Part shown: in pieces, positions 44,694-52,628 of the stretch
Layout of the letters: each line of letters starts with the position of its first letter
Position numbering within the stretch: position 1 is the stretch's first letter
Assembly (NCBI GenBank): GCA_938003875.1
Contig: CALKWO010000303.1
Coordinates: 1-62,663 of the forward strand
Length of the DNA: 62,663 nt
Origin: an uncultured bacterium
GTDB taxonomy: Bacteria > Planctomycetota > Uabimicrobiia > Uabimicrobiales > JABWCH01
Direction of reading: 5' to 3'
The notes under the pieces: generated by a model
The model's input: the letters and a program-made list of their open reading frames with translations, nothing else
Databases searched by the model: none
Told to the model about the DNA's origin: nothing
Translations under genes and position numbers: made by a program

Positions 44694-44717
44694 CGTTACG
44701 GATTCAAATCCGTAACG
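44694..44717. repeat. CGTTACGGAT hairpin, copy 2
   Basis: An 11-base perfect stem (44694-44704 with 44707-44717) with a two-base loop and the same sequence as the stem at 6924-6952. It sits 29 bases before the LolC-LolD fusion start. Confidence 0.75.
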
Positions 44718-44746
44718 TTTCTTTTCCGAAAGGAAGATATAAAAAG

Positions 44747-47401
44747 ATGATTTTGAACTGTATTATCCTGGGAATAGGGATTGTATTGCTGGCATTGAGC
44801 TTGAAAAAAAAGGATGTTCTCTATTTTTTGATTGGTCTTCTGGCAGCAATAGCTTCTTGGGATAGACATTTTTATTCTGAAAGCCGCACTGCCATTTATC
44901 TGGGCATAGCTTTTATCATCATTCTCAGCAAAATGGAATACAATGTCTATACCTTTGTCATCAGCCTTCGTTATATCAAAAAACGCATGATTACCTGGTT
45001 TTCCATACTTGGCATTGCACTAGGTGTCATGGTTCTGATTGTCGTTCTCTCTGTAATGGATGGATTCCGCAAAGAATTCATATCGAGATTGCAAGGAATT
45101 CTATCTGATATTATCATCAATGTCAGGGTGGCAGAGAGCAACTATGATTCCATAGAAAAAAAAATATTGGATACTCCCCATGTCAAGTCCTGTGCTCCTC
45201 ATCTCAGAGGCATTGTCCTGATAGGTACCAGCCAATACTATGTAGGAGGATTGGTGTTAGGGATAGATGAGCAGAAAGAATTTCAAGTAAGCAAGCTACA
45301 AGAATATCTGGTAACGCCTTACAAAGAAATCAGGCTAGGAGTAGAACAACTGCTGGAAAACAATATTCTATACCCCGATATTATAGAGATTTCCTGGAAA
45401 ATCTTAGGGGGAGAATATGTTCAGGCCGAAGCTAATTTTCCTGCTGGGATGAGAATTGTCTGTCAGAAAATTTTTACATTTATCAATAAACAAAAATCGT
45501 CTACAGAGCAAACCAAATATCAGCATATAGCCTATACATTCAATGCCAAAAAGCAGGTTGTTTGTAAGGAAAGAAATCTTTCCTATGATGCCATCAACAA
45601 TATTCCAAAGCTAAGCGATGCAGAAGAAAAAGAATGGAATTCTGTTTTTTCTGGAATGTCCAGCAGCCTGAATTCTCGCAAGCTGGAAGAATATATGAGC
45701 TATTTTTCTCCTGATCTTCGTTTTGGATCATCAAGCCTGTCACCTGAGAATCCTTTTCACTTTCAACCCCTGGATCCCAATGAGCTAATGGCGGACATAA
45801 GACCTGTCTTGCTTGGCTATGAATTGATGAAACAGTTGGAATTAAGAAGAGGGGACGAAATCACTCTCATGACAGGAAAACGCGACCCAAAAGAAGACAA
45901 ACTTAAGGCTGTGAGTCGCAAATTTGTTGTGGTAGGTGGATTTCGCTCTGGATGGCAAGAGATTGACGCACATCTGGTCTATACCCGCAGACAAGACCTT
46001 GTCGGCTTTCTGGATATTTCCAGCGATGTGAATGAAATTTCTGTGAATCTGGACGATTATAAAAATAGCGATATTGCAAAAGATCTCCTGGATAAAAAGC
46101 TGAATGATAAAGAAATGTATCTTTTGCGCGGGAAACCCTATGTCGTACAAAAATGGGAAGAACTCAGAAGGTCTCTTCTTTCTGCGATTCGACTAGAAAG
46201 AATGGTCATGACCATCATTGTCTCCCTGATTGTGCTTCTGGCTGTGGTTTCTATCATGATCATTTTGATCCTTTTAGTTACGGAAAAAACGAAAGATATA
46301 GGCATCCTCAAGGCTATGGGGGCATCAGACCAGGGGATCATGGCAATTTTCCTTTGCAACGGCGTATTTATCAGCTTTTTCGGATCTCTTATGGGAAGCG
46401 GTCTGGGGGTCTGGTTTAGTTTAAAGATAAATACCATAGCCGACTTTATCTTCCAATACACAGGATTCCGTTTATTTCCAAAAGATGTGTATTACTTGGA
46501 TCGAATTCCCTGCTCTTTCAGCATGGAAAACGTTGCCACAATCAGCATATCCACGCTGGTACTAACGTTGATTTTCTGTGCTATTCCTGCGCTAAAAGCT
46601 GCTAAAATGGATCCTGTAGAGGCATTGAACTCGGAGTCTCCTTCTATCCGTCTTTGGAGAAAAAAGAAAACATCCACATCGAATGCATTTTCCCCTGCTC
46701 GCAACACATTCTATGGCGTGGAAAATGCAGCCAAAGACTATGTGATGGGTAGCTATAAATTACGAGTTTTTGAAAATATCAGTCTGGATGTAAAACGAGG
46801 CGAGATCCTGGTAATCTTAGGCTCTTCTGGTGTTGGGAAAAGTACACTTCTGCATCTCATGGGTTTGATTGATACCCCTGACCAGGGAACTGTCTACTAT
46901 GAAGGAATCAATCTCAATTCTTATACATCTAAGCAACAGGCCAAAGTGAGGAACCAAGAAATTGGATTTATCTTCCAATTCTATCACCTGCTGCCAGAAT
47001 TCACTGCTCTGGAGAATGTTTTGCTAGGAGCCATGATCCGCTACAATCTCTGGGAATGGAACTACAAAAAGAAAGAAATGATACAGGAAGCCAGCGCACT
47101 TCTCGAAAAAGTCGGTTTAAAGGATCGAATGAAGCATCGTCCTGTAGAGCTGTCTGGGGGTGAGAGGCAAAGAGTTGCCATTGCTAGAGCCTTGATGATG
47201 AAGCCCAGGGTCGTTCTTTGTGATGAACCTACTGGCAATCTGGATGAAAAAAATTCCCTTGCAATGCAAGAGCTTATCTGGCAGCTCAATAGAGAATTGA
47301 ACCAGACTTTTGTGATTGTAACCCATGAGGAAAGAATAGCCCGAAAAGGCAACCGCGTTTTCCGCATGGAACATGGAAAACTCAACAAAGTAGAATTTTA
47401 G
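44747..47401 (+). CDS. Fused lipoprotein-export permease (LolC/E) and ATPase (LolD)
   Basis: An 884-residue ABC protein. Two extra membrane helices (about 1-62) precede an FtsX/LolC-type permease: first helix with ILGIALGVMVLIVVLSVMDG, a large periplasmic MacB-type domain (about 120-480), and three helices with EKTKDIGILKAMGA. The ATPase is C-terminal (about 660-884) with GSSGVGKST, LSGGERQR and CDEPTGNLD. Domain order permease-ATPase is the reverse of MacB. It probably extracts outer-membrane lipoproteins as a homodimer. It is not adjacent to a lolA or lolB gene. Confidence 0.88.
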   Translation: MILNCIILGIGIVLLALSLKKKDVLYFLIGLLAAIASWDRHFYSESRTAIYLGIAFIIILSKMEYNVYTFVISLRYIKKRMITWFSILGIALGVMVLIVVLSVMDGFRKEFISRLQGILSDIIINVRVAESNYDSIEKKILDTPHVKSCAPHLRGIVLIGTSQYYVGGLVLGIDEQKEFQVSKLQEYLVTPYKEIRLGVEQLLENNILYPDIIEISWKILGGEYVQAEANFPAGMRIVCQKIFTFINKQKSSTEQTKYQHIAYTFNAKKQVVCKERNLSYDAINNIPKLSDAEEKEWNSVFSGMSSSLNSRKLEEYMSYFSPDLRFGSSSLSPENPFHFQPLDPNELMADIRPVLLGYELMKQLELRRGDEITLMTGKRDPKEDKLKAVSRKFVVVGGFRSGWQEIDAHLVYTRRQDLVGFLDISSDVNEISVNLDDYKNSDIAKDLLDKKLNDKEMYLLRGKPYVVQKWEELRRSLLSAIRLERMVMTIIVSLIVLLAVVSIMIILILLVTEKTKDIGILKAMGASDQGIMAIFLCNGVFISFFGSLMGSGLGVWFSLKINTIADFIFQYTGFRLFPKDVYYLDRIPCSFSMENVATISISTLVLTLIFCAIPALKAAKMDPVEALNSESPSIRLWRKKKTSTSNAFSPARNTFYGVENAAKDYVMGSYKLRVFENISLDVKRGEILVILGSSGVGKSTLLHLMGLIDTPDQGTVYYEGINLNSYTSKQQAKVRNQEIGFIFQFYHLLPEFTALENVLLGAMIRYNLWEWNYKKKEMIQEASALLEKVGLKDRMKHRPVELSGGERQRVAIARALMMKPRVVLCDEPTGNLDEKNSLAMQELIWQLNRELNQTFVIVTHEERIARKGNRVFRMEHGKLNKVEF

Positions 47402-47439
47402 AAGCATTCACAACAAATGTATTTTAAAGGATTGATTTT

Positions 47440-48261
47440 ATGGAAACGATGCAAGAAAAAATTTTGCAAAGTGTTTTTTCTATAAGAGAAAAGTATTCTC
47501 AGCCTATTTCGCTTGGTGTAATTCTTGGCTCTGGGCTGGGGACTTTCGCTGAGCATATCACGAATAAAACCGAGATTCCTTACAAAGATATAGCCCACTT
47601 TCCCCTTTCCACAGTCCAGGGACATGCAGGAAAGCTTGTACTTGGAGAGTTGGAAGGAAAAACACTGGCTGTTATGTCAGGAAGATTCCATTTTTATGAA
47701 GGCTACAACATGCAGCAAGTGGTTTACCCCATAAGAGTTCTGGGTAAACTAGGAATCAAGAATCTGATTGTCACCAATGCTGCAGGCGGGGTCAATAAGT
47801 CCTTCGTCCCTGGAGATTTGATGCTTATAGACGATCATATCAACTTGCTGGGAACAAATCCTCTGATCGGCCCTAATATAGACGATTTTGGCACAAGATT
47901 TCCAGATATGTCAACAGCATACACCCCTTCGCTCAAGGAAAAAGCCCTGGCTGCTGCTCAGAAAAATTCGATTTCTTTAAAAAGAGGTGTATATATTGCC
48001 ATAACTGGCCCAAGCTATGAAACACCTTCTGAAATCAAGATGATGCGCATCCTTGGAGCAGATGCCGTTGGTATGTCGACAGTCCCAGAAGTGATTGTGG
48101 CAAGACACATGGGGATAGGAATTCTAGGCATATCCTGCATCACCAATATGGCAGCAGGTATCCTAAACCAACCTTTGAGCCATGAAGAAGTTTTCGATAC
48201 AGCAGAAAAGACAAAGCATAAATTCGTAGCCTTGCTCAAAGAAATCGTAAAGTGCATGTAA
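47440..48261 (+). CDS. Purine nucleoside phosphorylase
   Basis: A 273-residue trimeric-type PNP. LGSGLG (about 27-32), VQGHAGKL, MSGRFHFYEGY (phosphate site), VTNAAGGVN and the MSTVPE/ARHMG active-site segments are visible. It converts purine nucleosides and phosphate to base and ribose 1-phosphate. AAAGG lies 9 bases before the ATG. It follows the Lol fusion gene by 38 bases, and a repeat-rich gap follows it. Confidence 0.94.
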   Translation: METMQEKILQSVFSIREKYSQPISLGVILGSGLGTFAEHITNKTEIPYKDIAHFPLSTVQGHAGKLVLGELEGKTLAVMSGRFHFYEGYNMQQVVYPIRVLGKLGIKNLIVTNAAGGVNKSFVPGDLMLIDDHINLLGTNPLIGPNIDDFGTRFPDMSTAYTPSLKEKALAAAQKNSISLKRGVYIAITGPSYETPSEIKMMRILGADAVGMSTVPEVIVARHMGIGILGISCITNMAAGILNQPLSHEEVFDTAEKTKHKFVALLKEIVKCM

Positions 48262-48302
48262 GTCCTAACACGGATAAACCGTAACCAAAAAGAAAAAAAT
48301 TT

Positions 48303-48379
48303 ACCGCAGAGGCGCAGAGGTCGCAGAGAAAAATTTTTATATTTTTGATTCTTCTCTGCGTTCTCTGCGTCTCTGCGGT
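48303..48379. repeat. ACCGCAGAG-type inverted repeat
   Basis: Arms of 26 bases (48303-48328 and 48354-48379), built from repeated GCAGAG units, pair with few mismatches. It resembles in style the ACCACAGA-type repeats of this window. It lies in the convergent gap after the PNP gene and has no gene. Confidence 0.85.
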
Positions 48380-48443
48380 GAAAAATTTTTACACTTTTGC
48401 ACGAGATTTTACTTGTAAGTGACTAACTATCATAATTTGTAGC

Positions 48444-48505
48444 CGCAGGGTTGCGCCGAAAAAGTCGTATCCGCGAAAAAGCTGAACGCCAGCGCAATCC
48501 CTGCG
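48444..48505. repeat. CGCAGGG..CCCTGCG inverted repeat
   Basis: CGCAGGGTTGCGC (48444-48456) and GCGCAATCCCTGCG (48492-48505) are complementary except for one extra base. The loop is about 35 bases. It lies just after the stop of the WbpB-WbpD fusion gene (minus strand) and may end its transcript. Confidence 0.6.
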
Positions 48506-48525
48506 TCTTTGCTCAGAAGCCTGCG

Positions 48526-50175
48526 CTATTTTTTGAATTCATCGTATGCTTTTGTTCCTTTGGCGAGTTCTGCAGGAAGAGAGGCATTCTCATCCAAGTC
48601 AAGGCATCTCAAAACACCAGGTTCTACTTCTTTATAGCGATAGCCTGATTCTGGACAAACCATGATTCCATCCTTATCAGGATTTTTCAGCATATGACCA
48701 TGTCTGCTCATCCAGCCTTTTTGTCTTGCAGGATTGCCCATCATAAGTGCATAGTCTGGAACATTTTTTGTTACGACGCTACCTGCTCCGATAAAGGCAT
48801 ACCTGCCAATTTCAACACCACAAACGATAGTAGCGTTAGCTCCAATGCTGACACCACGACGAAGTATGGTTTTTTCATAGAGGGAATGCCTGAGTACCTG
48901 AGAACGGGGATTCGTTACATTGGTAAGCACACAGCTTGGGCCTAGGAATACATCATCCTCAATTACGAGTCCAGTATAGATAGATACATTGTTCTGTACC
49001 TTGATGTTATTTCCCATAATAACTCCGCCATCCACATTGACATTTTGTCCCAGGATGCATCGCTCTCCGATTTTAGCTCCCTTCATGACATGACAGAAAT
49101 GCCATATTTTGGTGCCTTTGCCGACTTCCGCGCCTTCATCTACAAAAGCAGAAGGGTGTACAAAATAAGGAAGCTGCGCCTCTGTTGCAGAAGGGCTGAC
49201 GGGTACGCCTCCTCGATCCAGACTGCGTTGAGCCAGATTGAGAGTCTGCAATACTTTCAATCCTTCATTGCCATCTGTTTTGGATGCTTTCCGATTTATA
49301 CAGGCATCGATAAAATGCTGGCATTCTTTTCTTAGTGGCTCTTGCTCTGGAATCACGATAGCCTGTCCTTTGACTTTATTAGGAACAGGAACAGTTCCGC
49401 TGTCCCATTTCAAATACTCTTCATAAAAATACAACTTTTCATTCCAAGGCTTGGTATCATCAAAGACAAGCATACCTTTTGAACCTACAACGGTCAGCTT
49501 TTGTTCCTTGAAAGGATTGAGCCAGGAAACGTAGACATGGGCTCTTACATCATGTTCAAAGAGCATTGTGGTAAGGGTTGTATCACATATTCCCATTTGT
49601 AGATAGTCTCCGCCTGTACAAGAAACAGACTTGGGCAGCTTATTCCCTGTCAGAGAAAGAATTACGGAAATATCATGAGGAGCAAAGCTCCAGAGAGCAT
49701 TTTCTTCCTGGCGAATTTTGCCAAGATTCAAACGATTGGATGTAATGTAATAAAGCTTACCGAGCTTACCAGAAGAAACCATTTCCTGTATGGCTTCGAC
49801 ATAGGGATGGTATTGGAGGATATGACCAACCATGAGGATTCGGGAATTGGCACTGGCGAGTTTGATAAGCTCTTCCCCTTCTTTATCAGAGAGGCACAAT
49901 GGCTTTTCTACGTAAACATCTTTCCCTGCCAGTATAGCCTGTTTGGCTATGCTATAATGCTTTTCAGCAGGAGTTGCAATCACGACAGCATGGATTTCTT
50001 TGTTAGAGATGACTTCTTCCAGAGAGGAAACGATCGAAGCATTGGGGGCTATCTCTTTAGCTGTCTGGCGGCCAGCCTCGGTTGTATCGCAAACAACAGC
50101 CAATGCACCTAAGGCATAAAAATTACGCACAAGGTTCTTTCCCCATGCACCACATCCAATAACTGCGATTTTCAT
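48526..50175 (-). CDS. Fused sugar oxidoreductase (WbpB/WlbA) and acetyltransferase (WbpD/WlbB)
   Basis: A 549-residue bifunctional enzyme. The N-terminal Gfo/Idh/MocA part (1-330) has VIGCGAWGKN for NAD and YVEKPL with the catalytic Lys; the C-terminal left-handed beta-helix part (about 335-549) has hexapeptide repeats and GNPARQKGWMSRHG near the end, as in WbpD-type N-acetyltransferases. Together they would oxidise C3 of a UDP-GlcNAc uronate and later acetylate the amine put there by the neighbouring aminotransferase. The UDP-sugar 6-dehydrogenase (WbpA) is not in the window. A trailing segment (VCPESGYRYKEV) could be a fusion remnant or dimer contact. Confidence 0.88.
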   Translation of the reverse strand: MKIAVIGCGAWGKNLVRNFYALGALAVVCDTTEAGRQTAKEIAPNASIVSSLEEVISNKEIHAVVIATPAEKHYSIAKQAILAGKDVYVEKPLCLSDKEGEELIKLASANSRILMVGHILQYHPYVEAIQEMVSSGKLGKLYYITSNRLNLGKIRQEENALWSFAPHDISVILSLTGNKLPKSVSCTGGDYLQMGICDTTLTTMLFEHDVRAHVYVSWLNPFKEQKLTVVGSKGMLVFDDTKPWNEKLYFYEEYLKWDSGTVPVPNKVKGQAIVIPEQEPLRKECQHFIDACINRKASKTDGNEGLKVLQTLNLAQRSLDRGGVPVSPSATEAQLPYFVHPSAFVDEGAEVGKGTKIWHFCHVMKGAKIGERCILGQNVNVDGGVIMGNNIKVQNNVSIYTGLVIEDDVFLGPSCVLTNVTNPRSQVLRHSLYEKTILRRGVSIGANATIVCGVEIGRYAFIGAGSVVTKNVPDYALMMGNPARQKGWMSRHGHMLKNPDKDGIMVCPESGYRYKEVEPGVLRCLDLDENASLPAELAKGTKAYDEFKK

Positions 50176-50235
50176 TTTGATTCCTTTATATTATTTTTTA
50201 TAAAAAATTAAAAAAATTATATTTTTTTATAATAT

Positions 50236-51330
50236 CTAGCTTTTAATGGCTTTTTTTATTTCTTCTACAATGAAATCCTGATCTTTTTCGGAAAGGAAAG
50301 GATGCATGGGAAGGCTGATCACTTCACAAGCAAGTTTTTCCGATACGGGTAAATCGCCTAATTTGCAACCACAGTTTGCAAATACAGGTTGTTCATGCAA
50401 GCATTTAGGATAGTAAACAGCAGTAGGAATTCCTTTGGCTTTTAATTTTTCGCCTAATTGATCGCGATTGGCAACCCGTATTGTGTACTGAGCATATACA
50501 TGGGTATTGCCAGGCATTATTTCGGGAGCTACGCAAACGTCTTTTAGCAATTCTGTATATCTTGCCCCGATTCTGATACGATCTTCGATTTCAGAAGGCC
50601 AGTGTGCCCATTTGCCAAGAAGTACAGCAGCTTGTATGGTGTCGAAGCGTCCATTCATACCAACGTATGGATGATGGTGACGTTTTTCGCCACCATGGGT
50701 GCGGATGGCACGCATTTTAGCAGCAAGTTCATCATCGTTCGTAAACAATGCACCGCCATCACCATAGCATCCCAGTGGTTTTGCAGGGAAAAAGCTTGTG
50801 CTTCCAATCAGGGTGACAGAGCAGCTTTTTTTCCCATTTTGAGTTGCACCAAAGCTTTGTGCAGCATCTTCTATAACAGGCAGGGAATATTTTTTCGCTA
50901 TAGCATTGATAGCATCGTAGTCAGGCATTTGTCCAAAAAGACTGACAGGCATGATTGCTTTTGTCCTTGGGGTTATGGCAGCTTCTATTTTGGATATGTC
51001 TATATTGTAATAGCGAGGTTCAATGTCTACAAAAACTGGCTTTGCACCTACTGCTGCAACCACTTCAGCAGTGCTGATCCAGGTAAAGGAAACAGTAACG
51101 ACTTCATCGCCGACACCAATGTTCAAAGCACGTAGCGCAATCTCCAGACTGGCTGTTCCACTGGCTACTGTAATCGCATGTTTGACCCCTGCGTGTTCGG
51201 CCAACTTTGCTTCGATTTCAGCAATTTCTGGGCCCATGACAAAATTTGCATGCTGTAAAACAGTCTGAATTCTTGCATTAATCTCTGCCTGGTATTTATT
51301 GTATTGTGCTTTTAAATCAATAAAATTCAT
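50236..51330 (-). CDS. DegT/DnrJ/EryC1 nucleotide-sugar aminotransferase (WbpE-like)
   Basis: A 364-residue PLP enzyme. Segments in order: MNFIDLKAQY start, VASGTASLEIAL, EDAAQSFGA, and FFPAKPLGCYGDGGA, whose Lys holds PLP. It would aminate the 3-keto sugar made by the fused dehydrogenase downstream, in the pathway to UDP-2,3-diacetamido uronic acid. GAGGAG lies about 10 bases before the ATG. It lies 34 bases after the glycosyltransferase gene and 60 bases before the WbpB-WbpD fusion gene. Confidence 0.92.
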   Translation of the reverse strand: MNFIDLKAQYNKYQAEINARIQTVLQHANFVMGPEIAEIEAKLAEHAGVKHAITVASGTASLEIALRALNIGVGDEVVTVSFTWISTAEVVAAVGAKPVFVDIEPRYYNIDISKIEAAITPRTKAIMPVSLFGQMPDYDAINAIAKKYSLPVIEDAAQSFGATQNGKKSCSVTLIGSTSFFPAKPLGCYGDGGALFTNDDELAAKMRAIRTHGGEKRHHHPYVGMNGRFDTIQAAVLLGKWAHWPSEIEDRIRIGARYTELLKDVCVAPEIMPGNTHVYAQYTIRVANRDQLGEKLKAKGIPTAVYYPKCLHEQPVFANCGCKLGDLPVSEKLACEVISLPMHPFLSEKDQDFIVEEIKKAIKS

Positions 51331-51364
51331 ATATTTTTAACTCCTCTGGTTAAAGTAAAAGACA

Positions 51365-52609
51365 TTAAATATTCTCGATAATGCTAATCAACTTTTCTGT
51401 TAACTTCTTAAAATCGAATTCATAGGATGCCTGCCTTGCATTTTTACCCATGGTATTGCATTTTTCTTCATCATAAAAGAGCATGATGGCTGTTTTAGCA
51501 ATTTCCTCAGAGTTTTGATCAGGCAAGACAATCCCACAATGATACTTATCACAAATACCATATGCTGCCTGGTAGGTTTGGATGATGCATCTTCCTGCTG
51601 CCAGATACTCGAACATCTTATTCTGGCTTTGTCCGTATTTATAAAAAATAGAATTGGCATGTAGTATGTTGATGTAAGCTTTTTTTACAATAGAAGGAAT
51701 ATATTTTTTGGCAACATGACCTTTAAAAATGACATTATGAATATGCTCTGCTTTACATCTTCTCTGTAAAGGTTCTACTTCGTCTCCATTGCCATATATC
51801 AAAAATCGTATGCCCTCTATGCCTTTATCCTGTATTATTTTTGCAGCATCTATTATCATGCCGATATTGTTCGCTTTACGGACAGCACCTGCGTATACGA
51901 TGTTTTTGTATCTGGGATCGTCTAAATCAGAATCGATTACGGGGTTTTCTTCACTGTTTTTATCGAAAGCATCCAGCATAATACCATTGCATATATAGTG
52001 GATTTTTTCTAAAGGAACATCTTTCTCCCAGCCTTGTTCTATAATATAATCTTTATTTCCTTCGCATGTCATGACAAGAGAATCTGCATTCTTGTAAATC
52101 CATTTCTCGCCCTGATGTAAGATTTTATAGACTATACTATTTTTCTTTAAAAATCCTGATGCTACAATACTTTCTGGCCATAAATCCCGAACTTCACAAA
52201 TACAAGGTATGCCAAATTTCCTGGCAATCTTGATGCCAGCAACCAATGTCAAAGGATGGACACTAGAGGCAAGAATAATATCTGGCTTACCGTAACATTT
52301 TGCATATTCCCTGGTTACAGGAAAAAGATTCAGATAAAAAGCCACCATGTTTTTAATTCTCTGTAAGCCATTGCCTGCATACAATGGTGTCTTTATAAAG
52401 ACGTAAGGGATAGAATTTACTGTATCCAGAATATATTTTTTCTTTCCTGTGTCTATATTTTCCAAGGAAGTATGAATAGTAGAGGCGCAAAAGACTGTGG
52501 CATTATAACCATTTTTTATCAAATTTTCTGCAAGCCAGTAATGTCTGCCTCCCTGATCTTTGAATGTATTGGTGGCATAATGATTCCATATCCAAATATT
52601 TTTTTTAAT
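51365..52609 (-). CDS. Glycosyltransferase family 4 (WbuB-like)
   Basis: About 414 residues in a GT-B fold. The N-terminus NIWIWNHYA, then HPLTLVAGI, CEVRDLWPES, and the C-terminal NIVYAGAVRKANN and EYLAAGRCI, mark a WbuB/WbpJ-type transferase that adds a hexosamine to a lipid-linked glycan. The start is unusual. No ATG is in frame. An ATT at 52609 is well placed 8 bases after AGGAG. An ATG at 52617 is out of frame by one base, and a run of eight A (52599-52606) follows it; one more A would join it. The in-frame TTG at 52645 has no ribosome site and overlaps the previous gene. Confidence 0.8.
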   Translation of the reverse strand: MKKNIWIWNHYATNTFKDQGGRHYWLAENLIKNGYNATVFCASTIHTSLENIDTGKKKYILDTVNSIPYVFIKTPLYAGNGLQRIKNMVAFYLNLFPVTREYAKCYGKPDIILASSVHPLTLVAGIKIARKFGIPCICEVRDLWPESIVASGFLKKNSIVYKILHQGEKWIYKNADSLVMTCEGNKDYIIEQGWEKDVPLEKIHYICNGIMLDAFDKNSEENPVIDSDLDDPRYKNIVYAGAVRKANNIGMIIDAAKIIQDKGIEGIRFLIYGNGDEVEPLQRRCKAEHIHNVIFKGHVAKKYIPSIVKKAYINILHANSIFYKYGQSQNKMFEYLAAGRCIIQTYQAAYGICDKYHCGIVLPDQNSEEIAKTAIMLFYDEEKCNTMGKNARQASYEFDFKKLTEKLISIIENI

Positions 52610-52628
52610 ACCATTATCTCCTGTTATC

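Noticed and set aside
48451..48648. Short plus-strand open frame after the PNP gene
   Set aside because: It runs through an inverted repeat and into the end of the opposite gene, with no protein-like features.
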